A stretch of 61,598 nucleotides of DNA, from assembly GCF_001434985.1 (NCBI RefSeq), contig NZ_AZES01000012.1, positions 1 to 61,598 on the forward strand, read 5' to 3'. The stretch's first letter is position 1. Every line of letters begins with the position of its first letter. This document shows, piece after piece, positions 43,050 through 52,833 of the stretch. A program made the position numbers and the translations under genes. Origin of the DNA: Companilactobacillus paralimentarius DSM 13238 = JCM 10415. GTDB lineage: Bacteria; Bacillota; Bacilli; Lactobacillales; Lactobacillaceae. Below the pieces are notes generated by a model. That model was given only the letters and a program-made list of their open reading frames with translations, was not told where the DNA came from and made no database searches.

Positions 43050-46000
43050 TTAGATTAATCTCTTAACTAAACTATATAGTCCTAAGGCTATTAAAACAAT
43101 TATACCGAGTAAACTAAGTACCCAAGTCGTTTGATTGCCAGTTTGTGGTAATAAACCTTTAGTTGCATCATTATTTGGAGTATTAGGATCACTAGCTTTA
43201 GCCGGTGTGAGCGGATTATCTGGAAGTAATGGTGTTGAATCCTTTGAAGAAGATTCGTTATTATCAGACTCTGAAGGAATCAAATTAGTATCAGTAGAAG
43301 TATTAGGGTTGCTTGGTTGACTAGGAATAGTTGGTTCTACAGGTTGTTCAGGTTCTATAGGTGTAGTTGGAGTTGTAGGCTTTGTCGGTGTCGTTGGTTT
43401 GTCAGGATTATCTGGTTTACTAGGATTTACCGGCGTATTAGTCGAATGCGTGTTGGTAATGGAAATATTGTTAGTATCGACCCGTTTAACCTCGGTAGTA
43501 TAACCTGTAACTGGAGTTTCCTTAACAGAATATTTGACGTTCTTATCAAGGTTATTCCAAGTATATGACCAGTCATTATCCGCATTCAAGACAACAGGAT
43601 CACCGAGTTCCTTACCGTCAGCTAGCAATTGGATTTTAACTTGATTAGGACGAATCTTATCTTGATTATTTTCATCGTTCCAAGTCTTTGTAACGGTCAA
43701 CTTAGTCTTATTATCAATTGGTGGCGTTACATGATTCAAAGTATTAGTAATTGTAGCAAAACTATCTTTTGTAACAGTCTTTGTTGTGTAACCAGGTGCT
43801 TTGATTTCTTTGACTGAATATACAATATCTTTGCCGTTTTCTTGTTTATCAAGATTTGACCAAGTATTAGTCCAACCGCCTTTGGCATTTAAAGTGACAG
43901 GATCACCAACATTTTTACCATTAGCAGTTAATTGAACTTTGATTTCACTTGGACGAGTACTATCGGCATTGTTGTTGTCAGCCCATTTTTTAATAACGGT
44001 GAAAGTACGCCTGTTATCAGAAGGAGTTACTGACTTAGGTGTGTGCTTGTTAATAATTGTTACATGTGTTGAGTCGGTGGAGTTGTATGATGCTGTATAA
44101 TCCAAAACATCATTTTCTTTAACACTATAAGTTACATCTTTATCGTTAACTTTCTTGTCTAGATTTTTAAATGTATCAGTCCAATTATTATCCTTATTTA
44201 AGGTAATAGTTTTACCAGTATTTTTGCCATCAGCTAGAAGTTTAACGGTGACACTAGAAGGTTGAATTCCATCTTTATTGTTATCATCGTTCCAAGATTT
44301 TGTAACAGTTAAACTAGTTTTTTCATCAGTAGTTGGGGTAGGTGTGTTGGTGATCGTGAAATCATTTGTACCATCTGGATTAGTAACTTTTGAAGTATAT
44401 CCGGTCGGTGTATCTTCTGAAACAGTATAAGTAATATCTTTGCCATTAGCTTGTTTGTCTAAATTAGTGAAACTGCCACTCCATGTATTGCTATCACTCA
44501 ATTTAACGGTCTTACCAGTATCTTTATTGTCTGCTAGTAAATGAACGGTAATAGGATCATGAGTTGACTTAGTATCTTTCCATACCTTATTAACCTTTAC
44601 TTGAGTTGTTTCTGGTGTGGTTGATTTGTAAGTATTGGTGATAGTCTCTTCTGTATCATTGGTATTAGTGGAAGATTCTTGTGAATAGTTGTCAGGAACT
44701 TTTACTTCTTCAGCGGAATAAGTGATTTCTTTATTATTTTTATCATATTTAGGCAGTTTAGTTTTCCCATTCCCAAAGGTATATGACCAAGAATTAGCTT
44801 CACTTAATTCAACTGGGTCACCAACAGCTGTTTTATTTTTATCATCGCTTGATGAATAAAGTTGAATATTTATTTTGTCAGGGTGTTGATGATTGTCACC
44901 ATCTACCCATTTTTTAGTAACTTTAAAAGTAGTGGCCAATGTATTAGTAACTACTTTGTCATTTTTTACGTCAGTTGGATAGCTATCTTCAGAAATGTAT
45001 CCTGCAGGGATATCATATTCAGAAACGAACCAAGTAATATTTGGGTCTAAGTCAGTAAAAGTATGCGTCCATTGATTCTTGGATGATAACTCAACAGAAC
45101 TATCATGTTTATAATTTTTTGGAGCAGAACCATTCCCATCGTAGACTCTTACTGTAATAGGATCATGATCATCTTGAGACTTGCCGTCGTTCCATTTTTT
45201 AGTAACAGTAAATTTAGTTTTTGAAGAAGTTAAAACATTAATTAAGTCATTACCACTAGTAGAACTAGTAAATCCGTTTACTGGATCTTCTGTGACAGTG
45301 TATTTGTATAAATTACCATTGTCATCATATTTAGGAAGATTATTGAAAACGTATGACCAGTCGGAGTCAGCAGTAACTTTTTGACTTGCATATGTTGTAT
45401 TGTCATTTTGAATCAGATTAACAGTAATACTTTTTGGTATTTGATCAGCTGGAACATTTTTCCAGATTTTGTGTCCCATAAAGGATGTTATTTGATCACC
45501 AGAACTGGCATCACTGCCTAGAGTTGTTGATGAAATATTAACGGGCAAGTTTTGTACTTCATTCTTGTTAGAAAGAAGATCACCAGTGTTACCGTATGAA
45601 CTGGAAATATTCTTGTAATTAGTAATACGAGTGTAGTAAGTAATAATAACGGGTTTATTAATGGTACCTAAGTCTACTGTAAATCCAGTATTTGTTATAT
45701 CAGAAGGTTGGGTTTCAGCAAACAAATTGTCAGTATCATTAGTGATTTTTCCAGTTGCATGATCCGCTGTGGCTGAATTAACAGTGAACGGATTACTAGA
45801 GTCGATTAATAGCTCTTGATTTTTACCTAAAGTATCTTTATAAACGGCATCACTTATTTCTTGACTGGCGTAATTTAAACGTACAGTCCATTGAATCGTA
45901 TCATCTATATAGCTACCATATTTGAATAGCTTTTCATCAGGATCTGTTACACTTGGTTTAGAAACAGTAGCAGAAGGTGTGTAGTCTGTGTCATTTGTTG

Positions 46001-46688
46001 CTGAACCTTGTAGGTTCCAGTTTAATGGAACTTTTTGATTTACTGAAACTTGACCTAAATCCCAGTGAGTTATGGCATTGAAAGATCCAACTACAGTAGA
46101 AGTTTTAGATTTATTAGCTGCATATTGATTAAAAGTTACTGTAATAGTTCTGGTACTTTTTATTAGTGTGGCAGTTCCAATTTCTTTACCACCAGGGATT
46201 TCAGTAACTGGTTGTGGAGTTAGGATATCATTGGCAATTGTTAGTTCTTTAGGAACAGTTACATGCATAGTATCGCCATCATGAACAACATGATTATTAG
46301 TTGAAAATTCCCAATAAGCTTTAATTGTGTCATATTGACCAAATGAATCTTGTGGAGTTCCATTTTCATCTTGTAATTGAGCTTTTGTAATCAGTTGATT
46401 GCCCCAATCAGTTGTGCTGGACTGATTGGATAAAGAAGTACTTGAATCCGTGCTTGTAGTATTTTTAGTACTTGTAGATGCAGTATTTGTAATATTCTCA
46501 GCATCTGCAGTGCCTTTAGTATCTTCAGTATCTGTAGTACCTAAATCTTTACTTGTAGTAGCAGTAGTCTGTGGAGTTGAAGCCCCGAGAGACGTACTGT
46601 CGGCGTTAACAACATTAGATGTACTAGTCATAAAAATAGATAAGATTATGACTAATAGACTAAATATGTTATTTCCCTTTTTAAACAT
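43050..46688 (-). CDS. LPXTG-anchored adhesin with collagen-binding-like head and seven Cna-B domains
   Basis: This is a 1212-residue wall-anchored protein. It has a signal peptide (about 1-29, ending VVNA), a Ser/Thr-rich stretch, then two Ig-like head domains (about 90-400; TVVGSFNAITHW, YTPSATVSKPSVTDPDEKLFKYGSY) as in Cna/Sdr-type MSCRAMMs. Seven Cna-B repeats follow, each opening with a V-x-K-x-W motif (FTVTKKWNDG, FKVTKKWVDG, VKVNKVWKDT, LTVTKSWNDD, FTVIKKWADN, LTVTKTWNDE and a degenerate HKIWKNV). A Pro/Thr-rich wall-spanning segment precedes the sortase signal LPQTG plus span and KRLI tail. The Lys and later Asn/Glu suggest intramolecular isopeptide bonds. Confidence 0.93.
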   Translation of the reverse strand: MFKKGNNIFSLLVIILSIFMTSTSNVVNADSTSLGASTPQTTATTSKDLGTTDTEDTKGTADAENITNTASTSTKNTTSTDSSTSLSNQSSTTDWGNQLITKAQLQDENGTPQDSFGQYDTIKAYWEFSTNNHVVHDGDTMHVTVPKELTIANDILTPQPVTEIPGGKEIGTATLIKSTRTITVTFNQYAANKSKTSTVVGSFNAITHWDLGQVSVNQKVPLNWNLQGSATNDTDYTPSATVSKPSVTDPDEKLFKYGSYIDDTIQWTVRLNYASQEISDAVYKDTLGKNQELLIDSSNPFTVNSATADHATGKITNDTDNLFAETQPSDITNTGFTVDLGTINKPVIITYYTRITNYKNISSSYGNTGDLLSNKNEVQNLPVNISSTTLGSDASSGDQITSFMGHKIWKNVPADQIPKSITVNLIQNDNTTYASQKVTADSDWSYVFNNLPKYDDNGNLYKYTVTEDPVNGFTSSTSGNDLINVLTSSKTKFTVTKKWNDGKSQDDHDPITVRVYDGNGSAPKNYKHDSSVELSSKNQWTHTFTDLDPNITWFVSEYDIPAGYISEDSYPTDVKNDKVVTNTLATTFKVTKKWVDGDNHQHPDKINIQLYSSSDDKNKTAVGDPVELSEANSWSYTFGNGKTKLPKYDKNNKEITYSAEEVKVPDNYSQESSTNTNDTEETITNTYKSTTPETTQVKVNKVWKDTKSTHDPITVHLLADNKDTGKTVKLSDSNTWSGSFTNLDKQANGKDITYTVSEDTPTGYTSKVTNPDGTNDFTITNTPTPTTDEKTSLTVTKSWNDDNNKDGIQPSSVTVKLLADGKNTGKTITLNKDNNWTDTFKNLDKKVNDKDVTYSVKENDVLDYTASYNSTDSTHVTIINKHTPKSVTPSDNRRTFTVIKKWADNNNADSTRPSEIKVQLTANGKNVGDPVTLNAKGGWTNTWSNLDKQENGKDIVYSVKEIKAPGYTTKTVTKDSFATITNTLNHVTPPIDNKTKLTVTKTWNDENNQDKIRPNQVKIQLLADGKELGDPVVLNADNDWSYTWNNLDKNVKYSVKETPVTGYTTEVKRVDTNNISITNTHSTNTPVNPSKPDNPDKPTTPTKPTTPTTPIEPEQPVEPTIPSQPSNPNTSTDTNLIPSESDNNESSSKDSTPLLPDNPLTPAKASDPNTPNNDATKGLLPQTGNQTTWVLSLLGIIVLIALGLYSLVKRLI

Positions 46689-46847
46689 ATTTAATTCACC
46701 CTCAAAAATAAATTTATTAATATATAGCCATAATGCTACTTTTAAAGGCGATTATTCGAACATAGGATAATTTTTTAGTTAAAATTCATATATGAATATA
46801 ATCTTTTTTGACATTTGATATGCATTAAAGAGTTAAAAGTGATAGTC

Positions 46848-46891
46848 AAAAGAAGTACTTGATTGAAGAATCAATCAAGTACTTCTTTTTT
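46848..46891. other. perfect terminator-like hairpin between divergent genes
   Basis: A 20-bp perfect stem (left arm from 46848, right arm to about 46891) with loop AGAA and a T-run lies in the 408-bp gap between the adhesin start and ulaG. No gene reads into it from either side, so it may end an unannotated small RNA or insulate the two promoters. TTGACA at 46808-46813 is the nearest -35-like element. Confidence 0.55.
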
Positions 46892-46943
46892 TGAATCACG
46901 ATAATTGAAATGAATCATAAAAATAAGATGAAAATTGATGTTT

Positions 46944-47049
46944 ATGAACCGAATAATGAGCATAGTTCATATAACAAACATAAAAATCATAAAAATATAC
47001 AAAATGAACATAAAGCGTCGTTGAAAGCGTATACATATGAACTTATCAT
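46944..47049 (+). promoter_or_regulatory. ula operon control region: promoter, cre-like site, repeated GTTCAT/ATGAAC boxes
   Basis: The promoter is TTGAAA (47021-47026), 17-bp spacer, TATCAT (47044-47049). A cre-like TGAAAGCGTATACA (47022-47035) overlaps it with one mismatch to consensus. ATGAAC or its complement occurs at 46944-46949, 46965-46970, 47004-47009 and 47037-47042, probably half-sites for the DeoR-type regulator in the operon. Confidence 0.6.
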
Positions 47050-47096
47050 AAAAAGTGTAAAGAAACACAATTAAATTTATCGGAGGCAATAATAAA

Positions 47097-48170
47097 ATGT
47101 CAAAAGCCACAAATATTAATGAAGTAACAAAAGAAAGCTGGATTTTAAATACATTCCCAGAATGGGGAACATGGTTGAATGAAGAGATTGAAAATAAGAA
47201 GGTTAAACCTAATACATTTTCAATGTGGTGGTTAGGTTGTACAGGAATTTGGTTGAAGACGGCTGAAGATACCAACATCTTAGTAGATATGTGGTGTGGA
47301 ACTGGTAAGAGAACTCATGGTAATGGCATGATGCGTAAGGGACACCAAATGCAAAGAATGAGTGGTGTTCAAAAGATGCAACCTAATTTGAGAAATCAGC
47401 CATTTGTTATTGATCCATTCGAGATTAAAAATGTTGACGCGTTGTTTGTAAGTCACATTCATTCAGATCATTTGGATATCAACACAGCCGCAGCAGTTAA
47501 TAAGAACTGTCCAGATGCTAAATTCTATGGTCCAGAACAAGTGGTTAAAATTTGGCAAGGTTGGGGCGTTCCCGCAGAGAAGACAGTTATTGTAAAACCA
47601 GGAGACACTGTGAAGATTGGTAAAACGACTGTTAAAGTTCTTGAAGGTTTTGATAGAACAGCTTTAGTAACGGAAGACAATCCTGATGTAACTCTTAAAG
47701 GTAAAATGCCTCAAGATATGAATAAGATTGCTGTAAATTATCTATTCGAAACAACAGGTGGAAATCTCTATCATGCAGCCGATTCACACTATTCAAATAT
47801 GTTTGCTAAACATGGTAATGAAAATAAGGTTGATGTTGCCTTGGGTGCATATGGTGAAAATCCAAGAGGTATCACAGATAAATTGACATCTTCAGATATT
47901 TTGAGAATGGCTGAATCATTGAAAACCAAGGTTATTATTCCTGTTCATTATGATATTTGGACAAACTTTATGACGGACCCTAAGGAAATTGAAAACTTAT
48001 GGAAGTTTAGAAAAGATCGTTTGCAGTATAACTTCAAACCATTTATCTGGCAAGTAGGTGGAGAATTCACATATCCAGATGACAAAGACAGAATGGAATA
48101 TAACTATGATCGTGGTTTCTCGGATGCATTTTCAATTGATAATGACACACCATTCCCTTCATTCCTATAA
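47097..48170 (+). CDS. ulaG: L-ascorbate-6-phosphate lactonase UlaG
   Basis: This metallo-beta-lactamase-fold enzyme opens L-ascorbate-6-phosphate to 3-keto-L-gulonate-6-phosphate in the cytosol. The metal motif is [14 protein letters not shown], with later HAADSHYS and [10 protein letters not shown] histidines. Its 357 residues match UlaG. It leads an eight-gene operon with all ascorbate functions. The start ATG follows ATCGGAGGC. Confidence 0.95.
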   Translation: MSKATNINEVTKESWILNTFPEWGTWLNEEIENKKVKPNTFSMWWLGCTGIWLKTAEDTNILVDMWCGTGKRTHGNGMMRKGHQMQRMSGVQKMQPNLRNQPFVIDPFEIKNVDALFVSHIHSDHLDINTAAAVNKNCPDAKFYGPEQVVKIWQGWGVPAEKTVIVKPGDTVKIGKTTVKVLEGFDRTALVTEDNPDVTLKGKMPQDMNKIAVNYLFETTGGNLYHAADSHYSNMFAKHGNENKVDVALGAYGENPRGITDKLTSSDILRMAESLKTKVIIPVHYDIWTNFMTDPKEIENLWKFRKDRLQYNFKPFIWQVGGEFTYPDDKDRMEYNYDRGFSDAFSIDNDTPFPSFL

Positions 48171-48195
48171 AACAAAGAAACGCGGTGCAGATAAT

Positions 48196-48645
48196 ATGAT
48201 GTTAAATGAAATGCTAGATAAAGATTTGGTTGAGATTACCGATAAAACTCCCAAAGATTGGAAAGAAGCATTAAAGATTGCTGCTGGGAAATTAGTTGAA
48301 CATGATTACATTAAAGAGGCTTACATCGATGAAATAATAAAGAATGTTGAAGATAATGGCCCATACATCGTAATCGTACCTGGAGTTGCTATGCCTCATG
48401 CAAATGCCAAAAGTGACAATGTTTTAGGTACAGCGATTGGATTTACAAAATTTAATGAATCAGTAAGCTTTGGTCCGAATTCCAATGCTAAATTATTCTT
48501 TACTCTGGCTGCGCGAGATCCAAATGAACACTTAAAAAATATCGGAGAATTATCTGACATGCTAATGACAGATGGTCTTATAGATAAATTGATGAATGTT
48601 GAAAATATTGATGATTTGAAAGAATTAATTGGATCTGACAAATAA
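48196..48645 (+). CDS. ulaC: PTS ascorbate-type EIIA component UlaC
   Basis: This 149-residue EIIA of the fructose/mannitol-like fold has phosphoacceptor His68 in GVAMPHANAKSD, followed by LGTAIGFTKFNESVSFG. It passes phosphate from HPr to UlaB. The ATG at 48196 is used; the ribosome binding site (GCGGTG) is weak, suggesting coupling to ulaG, 25 bp upstream. Confidence 0.92.
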   Translation: MMLNEMLDKDLVEITDKTPKDWKEALKIAAGKLVEHDYIKEAYIDEIIKNVEDNGPYIVIVPGVAMPHANAKSDNVLGTAIGFTKFNESVSFGPNSNAKLFFTLAARDPNEHLKNIGELSDMLMTDGLIDKLMNVENIDDLKELIGSDK

Positions 48646-48663
48646 AGGCAGGTGAGTATAAGA

Positions 48664-50172
48664 ATGGATAATTTTTTAAGCATTCTTATGAAGATTTGGG
48701 ATTACTTTGCTACAAATATTTTGACCCAACCAGCATATATGATCGGTTTTATCGTTTTATTAGGTTACATTTTGGAAAAGAAGCCGATCTATGAATCAAT
48801 TGCTGGTTTTATGAAGGCTGTCATTGGATACATGATCTTGATGGTAGGTTCTGGAGGATTGGTTAACAGTTTTAGACCCATTCTTACAGGATTAAAAACA
48901 AGATTTCATCTCACGGCGACGGTTATTGACCCATATTTTGGGCAAAACGCCGTTACAGATGGTGTTGTAAAGACTTTCGGGAGAACCTTTGGGGATGTAA
49001 TGCTGCTTCTATTGTTTGCCTTTGTCTTTAACATCATATTAGTAAGATTCCAAAAGTTTACTAAATTACGTTCAGTATTTACTACTGGTAATGTACAAGT
49101 TCAACAAGCAGCTACAGCTTTTTGGCTATTGCTATTCTGTTTCCCTAAAATGGGTAGAATGGAAGTTTTGCTGGTGATGGGAGTTATCTTAGGATTATAT
49201 TGGGCCGTTGGTTCGAATATGACTATTAGATATACTCAGGATTTAACTGATGGCGGTGGTTTTGCGGTTGCTCATCAACAAATGTTCGGTATTGCTTTGG
49301 TTTCCTGGTTGGCCGATAAAATAAAGAAACATGATGAGAAGACACAAAAGAAAGCTAAGAGACTCGAAGATATTGAATTACCTGGATTTTTGAAAATTTT
49401 TAATGAAAATATGGTTGCTACCGGTATTCTAATGTTGTTCTTCTTTGGAATCATTATGTTGGTTTTGGGGCGTCCATATTTCAACGAAATTTATGTAACA
49501 AGTAAAGGTACTTCAGGTTTGGCACCTGGTGGTAGTTTCTTATTCTATATTTTAACTACATCATTAGGGTTTGCCGTTAACTTGGCAATCTTACAATTAG
49601 GTGTTCGTACCTTCGTTGGTGAACTAACAGAAAGCTTCAGTGGTATTTCAGATAAGTTATTACCTGGTTCAGTACCTGGTATTGATGTTGCCGCTACATT
49701 TGCTTTTGGTGAACCTAACGCCGTAACGATTGGATTTCTATTTGGTGCCTTAGGACAGTTTTTGACGATAGGTGCTTTAATTGTTTTACATTCACCAACA
49801 ATTATTATCGCCGGATTTATTCCGTTGTTCTTTGATAATGCAGCCTTTGGCGTATACGCTAATAAACGTGCCGGAGCTAAGGCCGCTATGATTCTTCCAT
49901 TTATTAGTGGGATGATTCAAGTTCTTGGTGCTGCATTTATCGCTAGTTGGGTTGGATTAGCCAAATTTGGTGGTTACCTTGGAATGTTTGATTGGGATAC
50001 ATTATGGCCTGTATTTACGGCAATCATGAAGTATCTAGGCATAGCAGGTATCGTAATTGTTATCATTATTTTGGTTGTTATTCCACAACTTGAATACCGG
50101 AAAGATCCTAAGAACTATTTCTTAATGGTTACTGATTATGACAAATACAAAGAAAACGTTAGCAAAAAATAA
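48664..50172 (+). CDS. ulaA: PTS ascorbate transporter EIIC UlaA
   Basis: This 502-residue polytopic EIIC of the AG (ascorbate) superfamily has landmarks GYILEKKPIYESIAGFMKAVIGYMIL, a long cytosolic loop (KIKKHDEKTQKKAKRL), and LLPGSVPGIDVAATFAFGEPNAVTIGFLFG. ATG 48664 with AGGTGAG upstream is used rather than GTG 48652. It imports and phosphorylates ascorbate together with UlaB and UlaC. Confidence 0.94.
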   Translation: MDNFLSILMKIWDYFATNILTQPAYMIGFIVLLGYILEKKPIYESIAGFMKAVIGYMILMVGSGGLVNSFRPILTGLKTRFHLTATVIDPYFGQNAVTDGVVKTFGRTFGDVMLLLLFAFVFNIILVRFQKFTKLRSVFTTGNVQVQQAATAFWLLLFCFPKMGRMEVLLVMGVILGLYWAVGSNMTIRYTQDLTDGGGFAVAHQQMFGIALVSWLADKIKKHDEKTQKKAKRLEDIELPGFLKIFNENMVATGILMLFFFGIIMLVLGRPYFNEIYVTSKGTSGLAPGGSFLFYILTTSLGFAVNLAILQLGVRTFVGELTESFSGISDKLLPGSVPGIDVAATFAFGEPNAVTIGFLFGALGQFLTIGALIVLHSPTIIIAGFIPLFFDNAAFGVYANKRAGAKAAMILPFISGMIQVLGAAFIASWVGLAKFGGYLGMFDWDTLWPVFTAIMKYLGIAGIVIVIIILVVIPQLEYRKDPKNYFLMVTDYDKYKENVSKK

Positions 50173-50196
50173 TTTATAATATAGTGGAGGCAAATT

Positions 50197-50490
50197 ATGA
50201 AAGTTTTAGTGTCATGTGCGAATGGATCAGGAACAAGTTTAATGATGATGAGAAGTGTTAAGAAAGCTTTTGAAAGATTAAACATCCCTATTACTAATAT
50301 TGAACATACAAGTATTGCTGAAGGTACGAGTACAGCTAAGCAATATGATGTTGTATTCACACCTATGAACTTTGTAAATATGTTTGATGATGCAAAATCA
50401 AAAGGCGTTGTGGTCGTTGGTGTTAAAAATGTTCTGAGTGATAAAGAAATTGAACAAAGAGTTAGAGAAGAAACTGATTTTGTTAAATAG
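50197..50490 (+). CDS. ulaB: PTS ascorbate-type EIIB component UlaB
   Basis: This 97-residue lactose/galactitol-type EIIB has phosphoacceptor Cys7 in VLVSCANGSGTSLMM. It starts after AGTGGAGG and lies between ulaA and ulaD with short gaps. Confidence 0.93.
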   Translation: MKVLVSCANGSGTSLMMMRSVKKAFERLNIPITNIEHTSIAEGTSTAKQYDVVFTPMNFVNMFDDAKSKGVVVVGVKNVLSDKEIEQRVREETDFVK

Positions 50491-50501
50491 GGAGAAAGAA
50501 T

Positions 50502-51137
50502 ATGAAACCAAATTTACAAGTAGCTTTAGATAATAATACGTTAGAGAGTGCTTTGGCTGATGTAAGAGAAGTGGGAAATATTGTTGATATCGTTGAAGCA
50601 GGAACAATTTTGATTCTTCAAGAGGGAACCAAAGCCGTTAAATCATTGAAAGCTCTATTTCCTAATAAGACCGTTATTGCTGATACGAAATGTGCTGATG
50701 CAGGTGGAACTGTAGCTAAGAATATGGCTGACGCCGGAGCTGATTGGATGACTTGTATCTGTTCAGCAACAATTCCAACTATGAAAGCGGCCAATAAAGA
50801 AATTGATGAGATTCAAGTTGAACTATATGGTAACTGGACTAAAGAGGATGCTCAAAAATGGTTAGATGCTGGAATTTCACAAGCAGTCTATCATCAGAGT
50901 AGAGATGCGCTCCTTTCAGGTGAAACTTGGGGCGAAAAGGATTTAAATAAAGTTAAGATGCTTGTTGATATGGGCTTTAGAGTTTCAGTGACTGGTGGAT
51001 TAAACGTTGATACGCTTAAATTGTTTAAAGGAGTAGACGTATACACATTTATTGCTGGTAGAGCAATAACCAAAGCAAGCGACCCAGCAAAAGCAGCAAC
51101 TGACCTCCAAAACGAAATCAAACGCATTTGGAACTAA
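50502..51137 (+). CDS. ulaD: 3-keto-L-gulonate-6-phosphate decarboxylase UlaD
   Basis: This (beta/alpha)8 enzyme of the OMP-decarboxylase superfamily converts 3-keto-L-gulonate-6-P to L-xylulose-5-P. The landmarks are QVALDNNTLESAL, VEAGTILI, VIADTKCADAGG (Asp/Lys metal site), YHQSRDA and VTGGL. Its 211 residues fit UlaD/KGPDC. Hexulose-6-phosphate synthase is a homologue, but the operon settles the call. Confidence 0.93.
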   Translation: MKPNLQVALDNNTLESALADVREVGNIVDIVEAGTILILQEGTKAVKSLKALFPNKTVIADTKCADAGGTVAKNMADAGADWMTCICSATIPTMKAANKEIDEIQVELYGNWTKEDAQKWLDAGISQAVYHQSRDALLSGETWGEKDLNKVKMLVDMGFRVSVTGGLNVDTLKLFKGVDVYTFIAGRAITKASDPAKAATDLQNEIKRIWN

Positions 51138-51162
51138 TAAAAAACGTTTTGAGGATGATCAT

Positions 51163-51954
51163 ATGAAAAATTCAATATCGAATGTACAGGAGAGAAGAAG
51201 CGAACTTCTAAAAATAGTTAACAAAAAGGGATCTATGTCAGTAGAAGATTTGGCGGAAAAACTTAACGTTTCTGAGATAACAATTAGAAGAGATTTGAAA
51301 ATATTATCAGAAATGGGTGTAATTGGTTGGAGAAGTGGTGTTGCTACATCCACGTATGGAAAGTCACTTTCGTCAACTTCATTAGATGTGAATGCAAGCA
51401 GTAGAGTGGATCAAATAAAAATGAAAATTGCCGCTGCTGTCCCTAGCTTTATATCGGAATCTAGTACAATATTTGTCAATTCAAGTACCCTTTGCTGGAT
51501 GGCGATTAATCAATTAGCATCTAAAAGACTAACTATTATTACCAATAATGCACATGCGACTGAATCAGTACATCATCCTCAAACCATAATTATTTTAACT
51601 GGTGGGGAAATTAGGTATCCCAAAGAATCATTAGTCGGTGGAGTTGCAATTCAATTATTATCGAGTATGCAGTCGGATTATACGATTATAGGACTTGATG
51701 GCGTAAGTGTAGATGGCGGTTTAACAACACAGAATCTATACGAATCACAAGTTAATACAACAATGATAAAACGAACTAAAAAGAAAGTAATTTGTTTAGC
51801 AGATTATCGTAAAATAGGTGTTACTAGTAATTATCATGTGGCCGACATTGATGATATAGACATTCTAATAACCGATAGTTTTGCAAATGAAAAAGTAATT
51901 AAATCATTTCGTAAACGTGGTATTGAAGTGATTCAAATACAATTGGGTCAATAG
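51163..51954 (+). CDS. DeoR-family regulator, presumed control of the ascorbate operon
   Basis: The N-terminal DeoR HTH is RRSELLKIVNKKGSMSVEDLAEKLNVSEITIRRDLKIL, and the C-terminal sugar-phosphate-binding DeoRC domain has GGEIRYPKESLVGG, GLDGVSVDGGLTTQ and CLADYRKIG. It has 263 residues. It sits inside the operon rather than divergently as in Escherichia coli ulaR. Candidate sites are the ATGAAC boxes upstream of ulaG. Confidence 0.9.
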   Translation: MKNSISNVQERRSELLKIVNKKGSMSVEDLAEKLNVSEITIRRDLKILSEMGVIGWRSGVATSTYGKSLSSTSLDVNASSRVDQIKMKIAAAVPSFISESSTIFVNSSTLCWMAINQLASKRLTIITNNAHATESVHHPQTIIILTGGEIRYPKESLVGGVAIQLLSSMQSDYTIIGLDGVSVDGGLTTQNLYESQVNTTMIKRTKKKVICLADYRKIGVTSNYHVADIDDIDILITDSFANEKVIKSFRKRGIEVIQIQLGQ

Positions 51955-51966
51955 GGAGACATGGTT

Positions 51967-52833
51967 ATGAATTCATTAGGTATATACGAAAAAGCTCTAC
52001 CTAAGAACTTAAGTTGGCATGATAGATTAGAATTGGTTCATAAATTAGGGTTTAATTTTTTAGAACTTTCGATTGATGAAAGTGATGAGAGATTGGCTAG
52101 ATTAGATTGGACTAGGCAACAACGTACAGAAGTTAGGGATGCCATTTGGAGTACTGGAACACGCATACATACCATTATGCTGAGCGGACATCGTAGATTC
52201 CCATTGGGTTCATATGATGAGAAAACAAGAAAGTTATCCGTTCAGATGTTGTATAAAGCAGTCGATTTAGCAGTTGATTTGGGTGTAAGAAATATTCAAA
52301 TGGCAGGATACGATGTTTATTATGATAAGAAGAGTGTTACTTCTAGAGAATATTTTGTAGAAGATTTGAAGAAATGTGTCGCTTATGCTGCCAGCCATGA
52401 AGTAATGCTTGATATAGAAATAATGGATGACCCTTTCTTGAATTCTATTGAAAAAGTTGTGAATATGAAAAAAGAAATTCATAGTCCTTGGTTACAGGCT
52501 TATCCAGATTTGGGTAATATAAATGCTTGGCCTGAAAATGACATAGGATCAGATTTGGAAAACAATATTGATGCAATTGCAGCGATTCATTTAAAAGATA
52601 CTTTACCTGTTACTAATGGCTTCGCGGGTCAATTCAAAAATGTTCCATTTGGTAAAGGAACAGTTGACTTTAATGGATGCTTAAAAGAATTAAAACGATT
52701 GAATTATAACGGTGCTTACACGATTGAGATGTGGAGTGAGACTTCTGATAATCCAATCGAACAAGTTAAAGAAGCAAAGAAATTCTTTGATGACATTTTT
52801 GTAAATGTTGGCATAGAGCAGGAGGCTATTTGA
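51967..52833 (+). CDS. ulaE: L-xylulose-5-phosphate (L-ribulose-5-P) 3-epimerase UlaE
   Basis: This AP-endonuclease-2-like TIM barrel of 288 residues carries [46 protein letters not shown] and TIEMWSE, all typical of UlaE/SgaU. It converts L-xylulose-5-P to L-ribulose-5-P. ATG 51967 is chosen because GGGAG is too close to ATG 51961. Its stop overlaps the ulaF start (ATGA). Confidence 0.93.
   Translation: MNSLGIYEKALPKNLSWHDRLELVHKLGFNFLELSIDESDERLARLDWTRQQRTEVRDAIWSTGTRIHTIMLSGHRRFPLGSYDEKTRKLSVQMLYKAVDLAVDLGVRNIQMAGYDVYYDKKSVTSREYFVEDLKKCVAYAASHEVMLDIEIMDDPFLNSIEKVVNMKKEIHSPWLQAYPDLGNINAWPENDIGSDLENNIDAIAAIHLKDTLPVTNGFAGQFKNVPFGKGTVDFNGCLKELKRLNYNGAYTIEMWSETSDNPIEQVKEAKKFFDDIFVNVGIEQEAI

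Noticed and set aside
43430-45460. Possible assembly-collapsed repeat in the adhesin gene
   Set aside because: The seven Cna-B units differ clearly at DNA level and keep one frame, so they are genuine diverged repeats.
46426-46770. 114-codon plus-strand frame opposite the adhesin start
   Set aside because: Antisense to the Ser/Thr-rich repeat of the adhesin; its Val/Leu-rich composition is a by-product of that repeat.
48058-48195. Longer EIIA frame starting inside ulaG
   Set aside because: The EIIA fold starts at MMLNEMLDKD (48196); the upstream residues are out-of-frame ulaG sequence.
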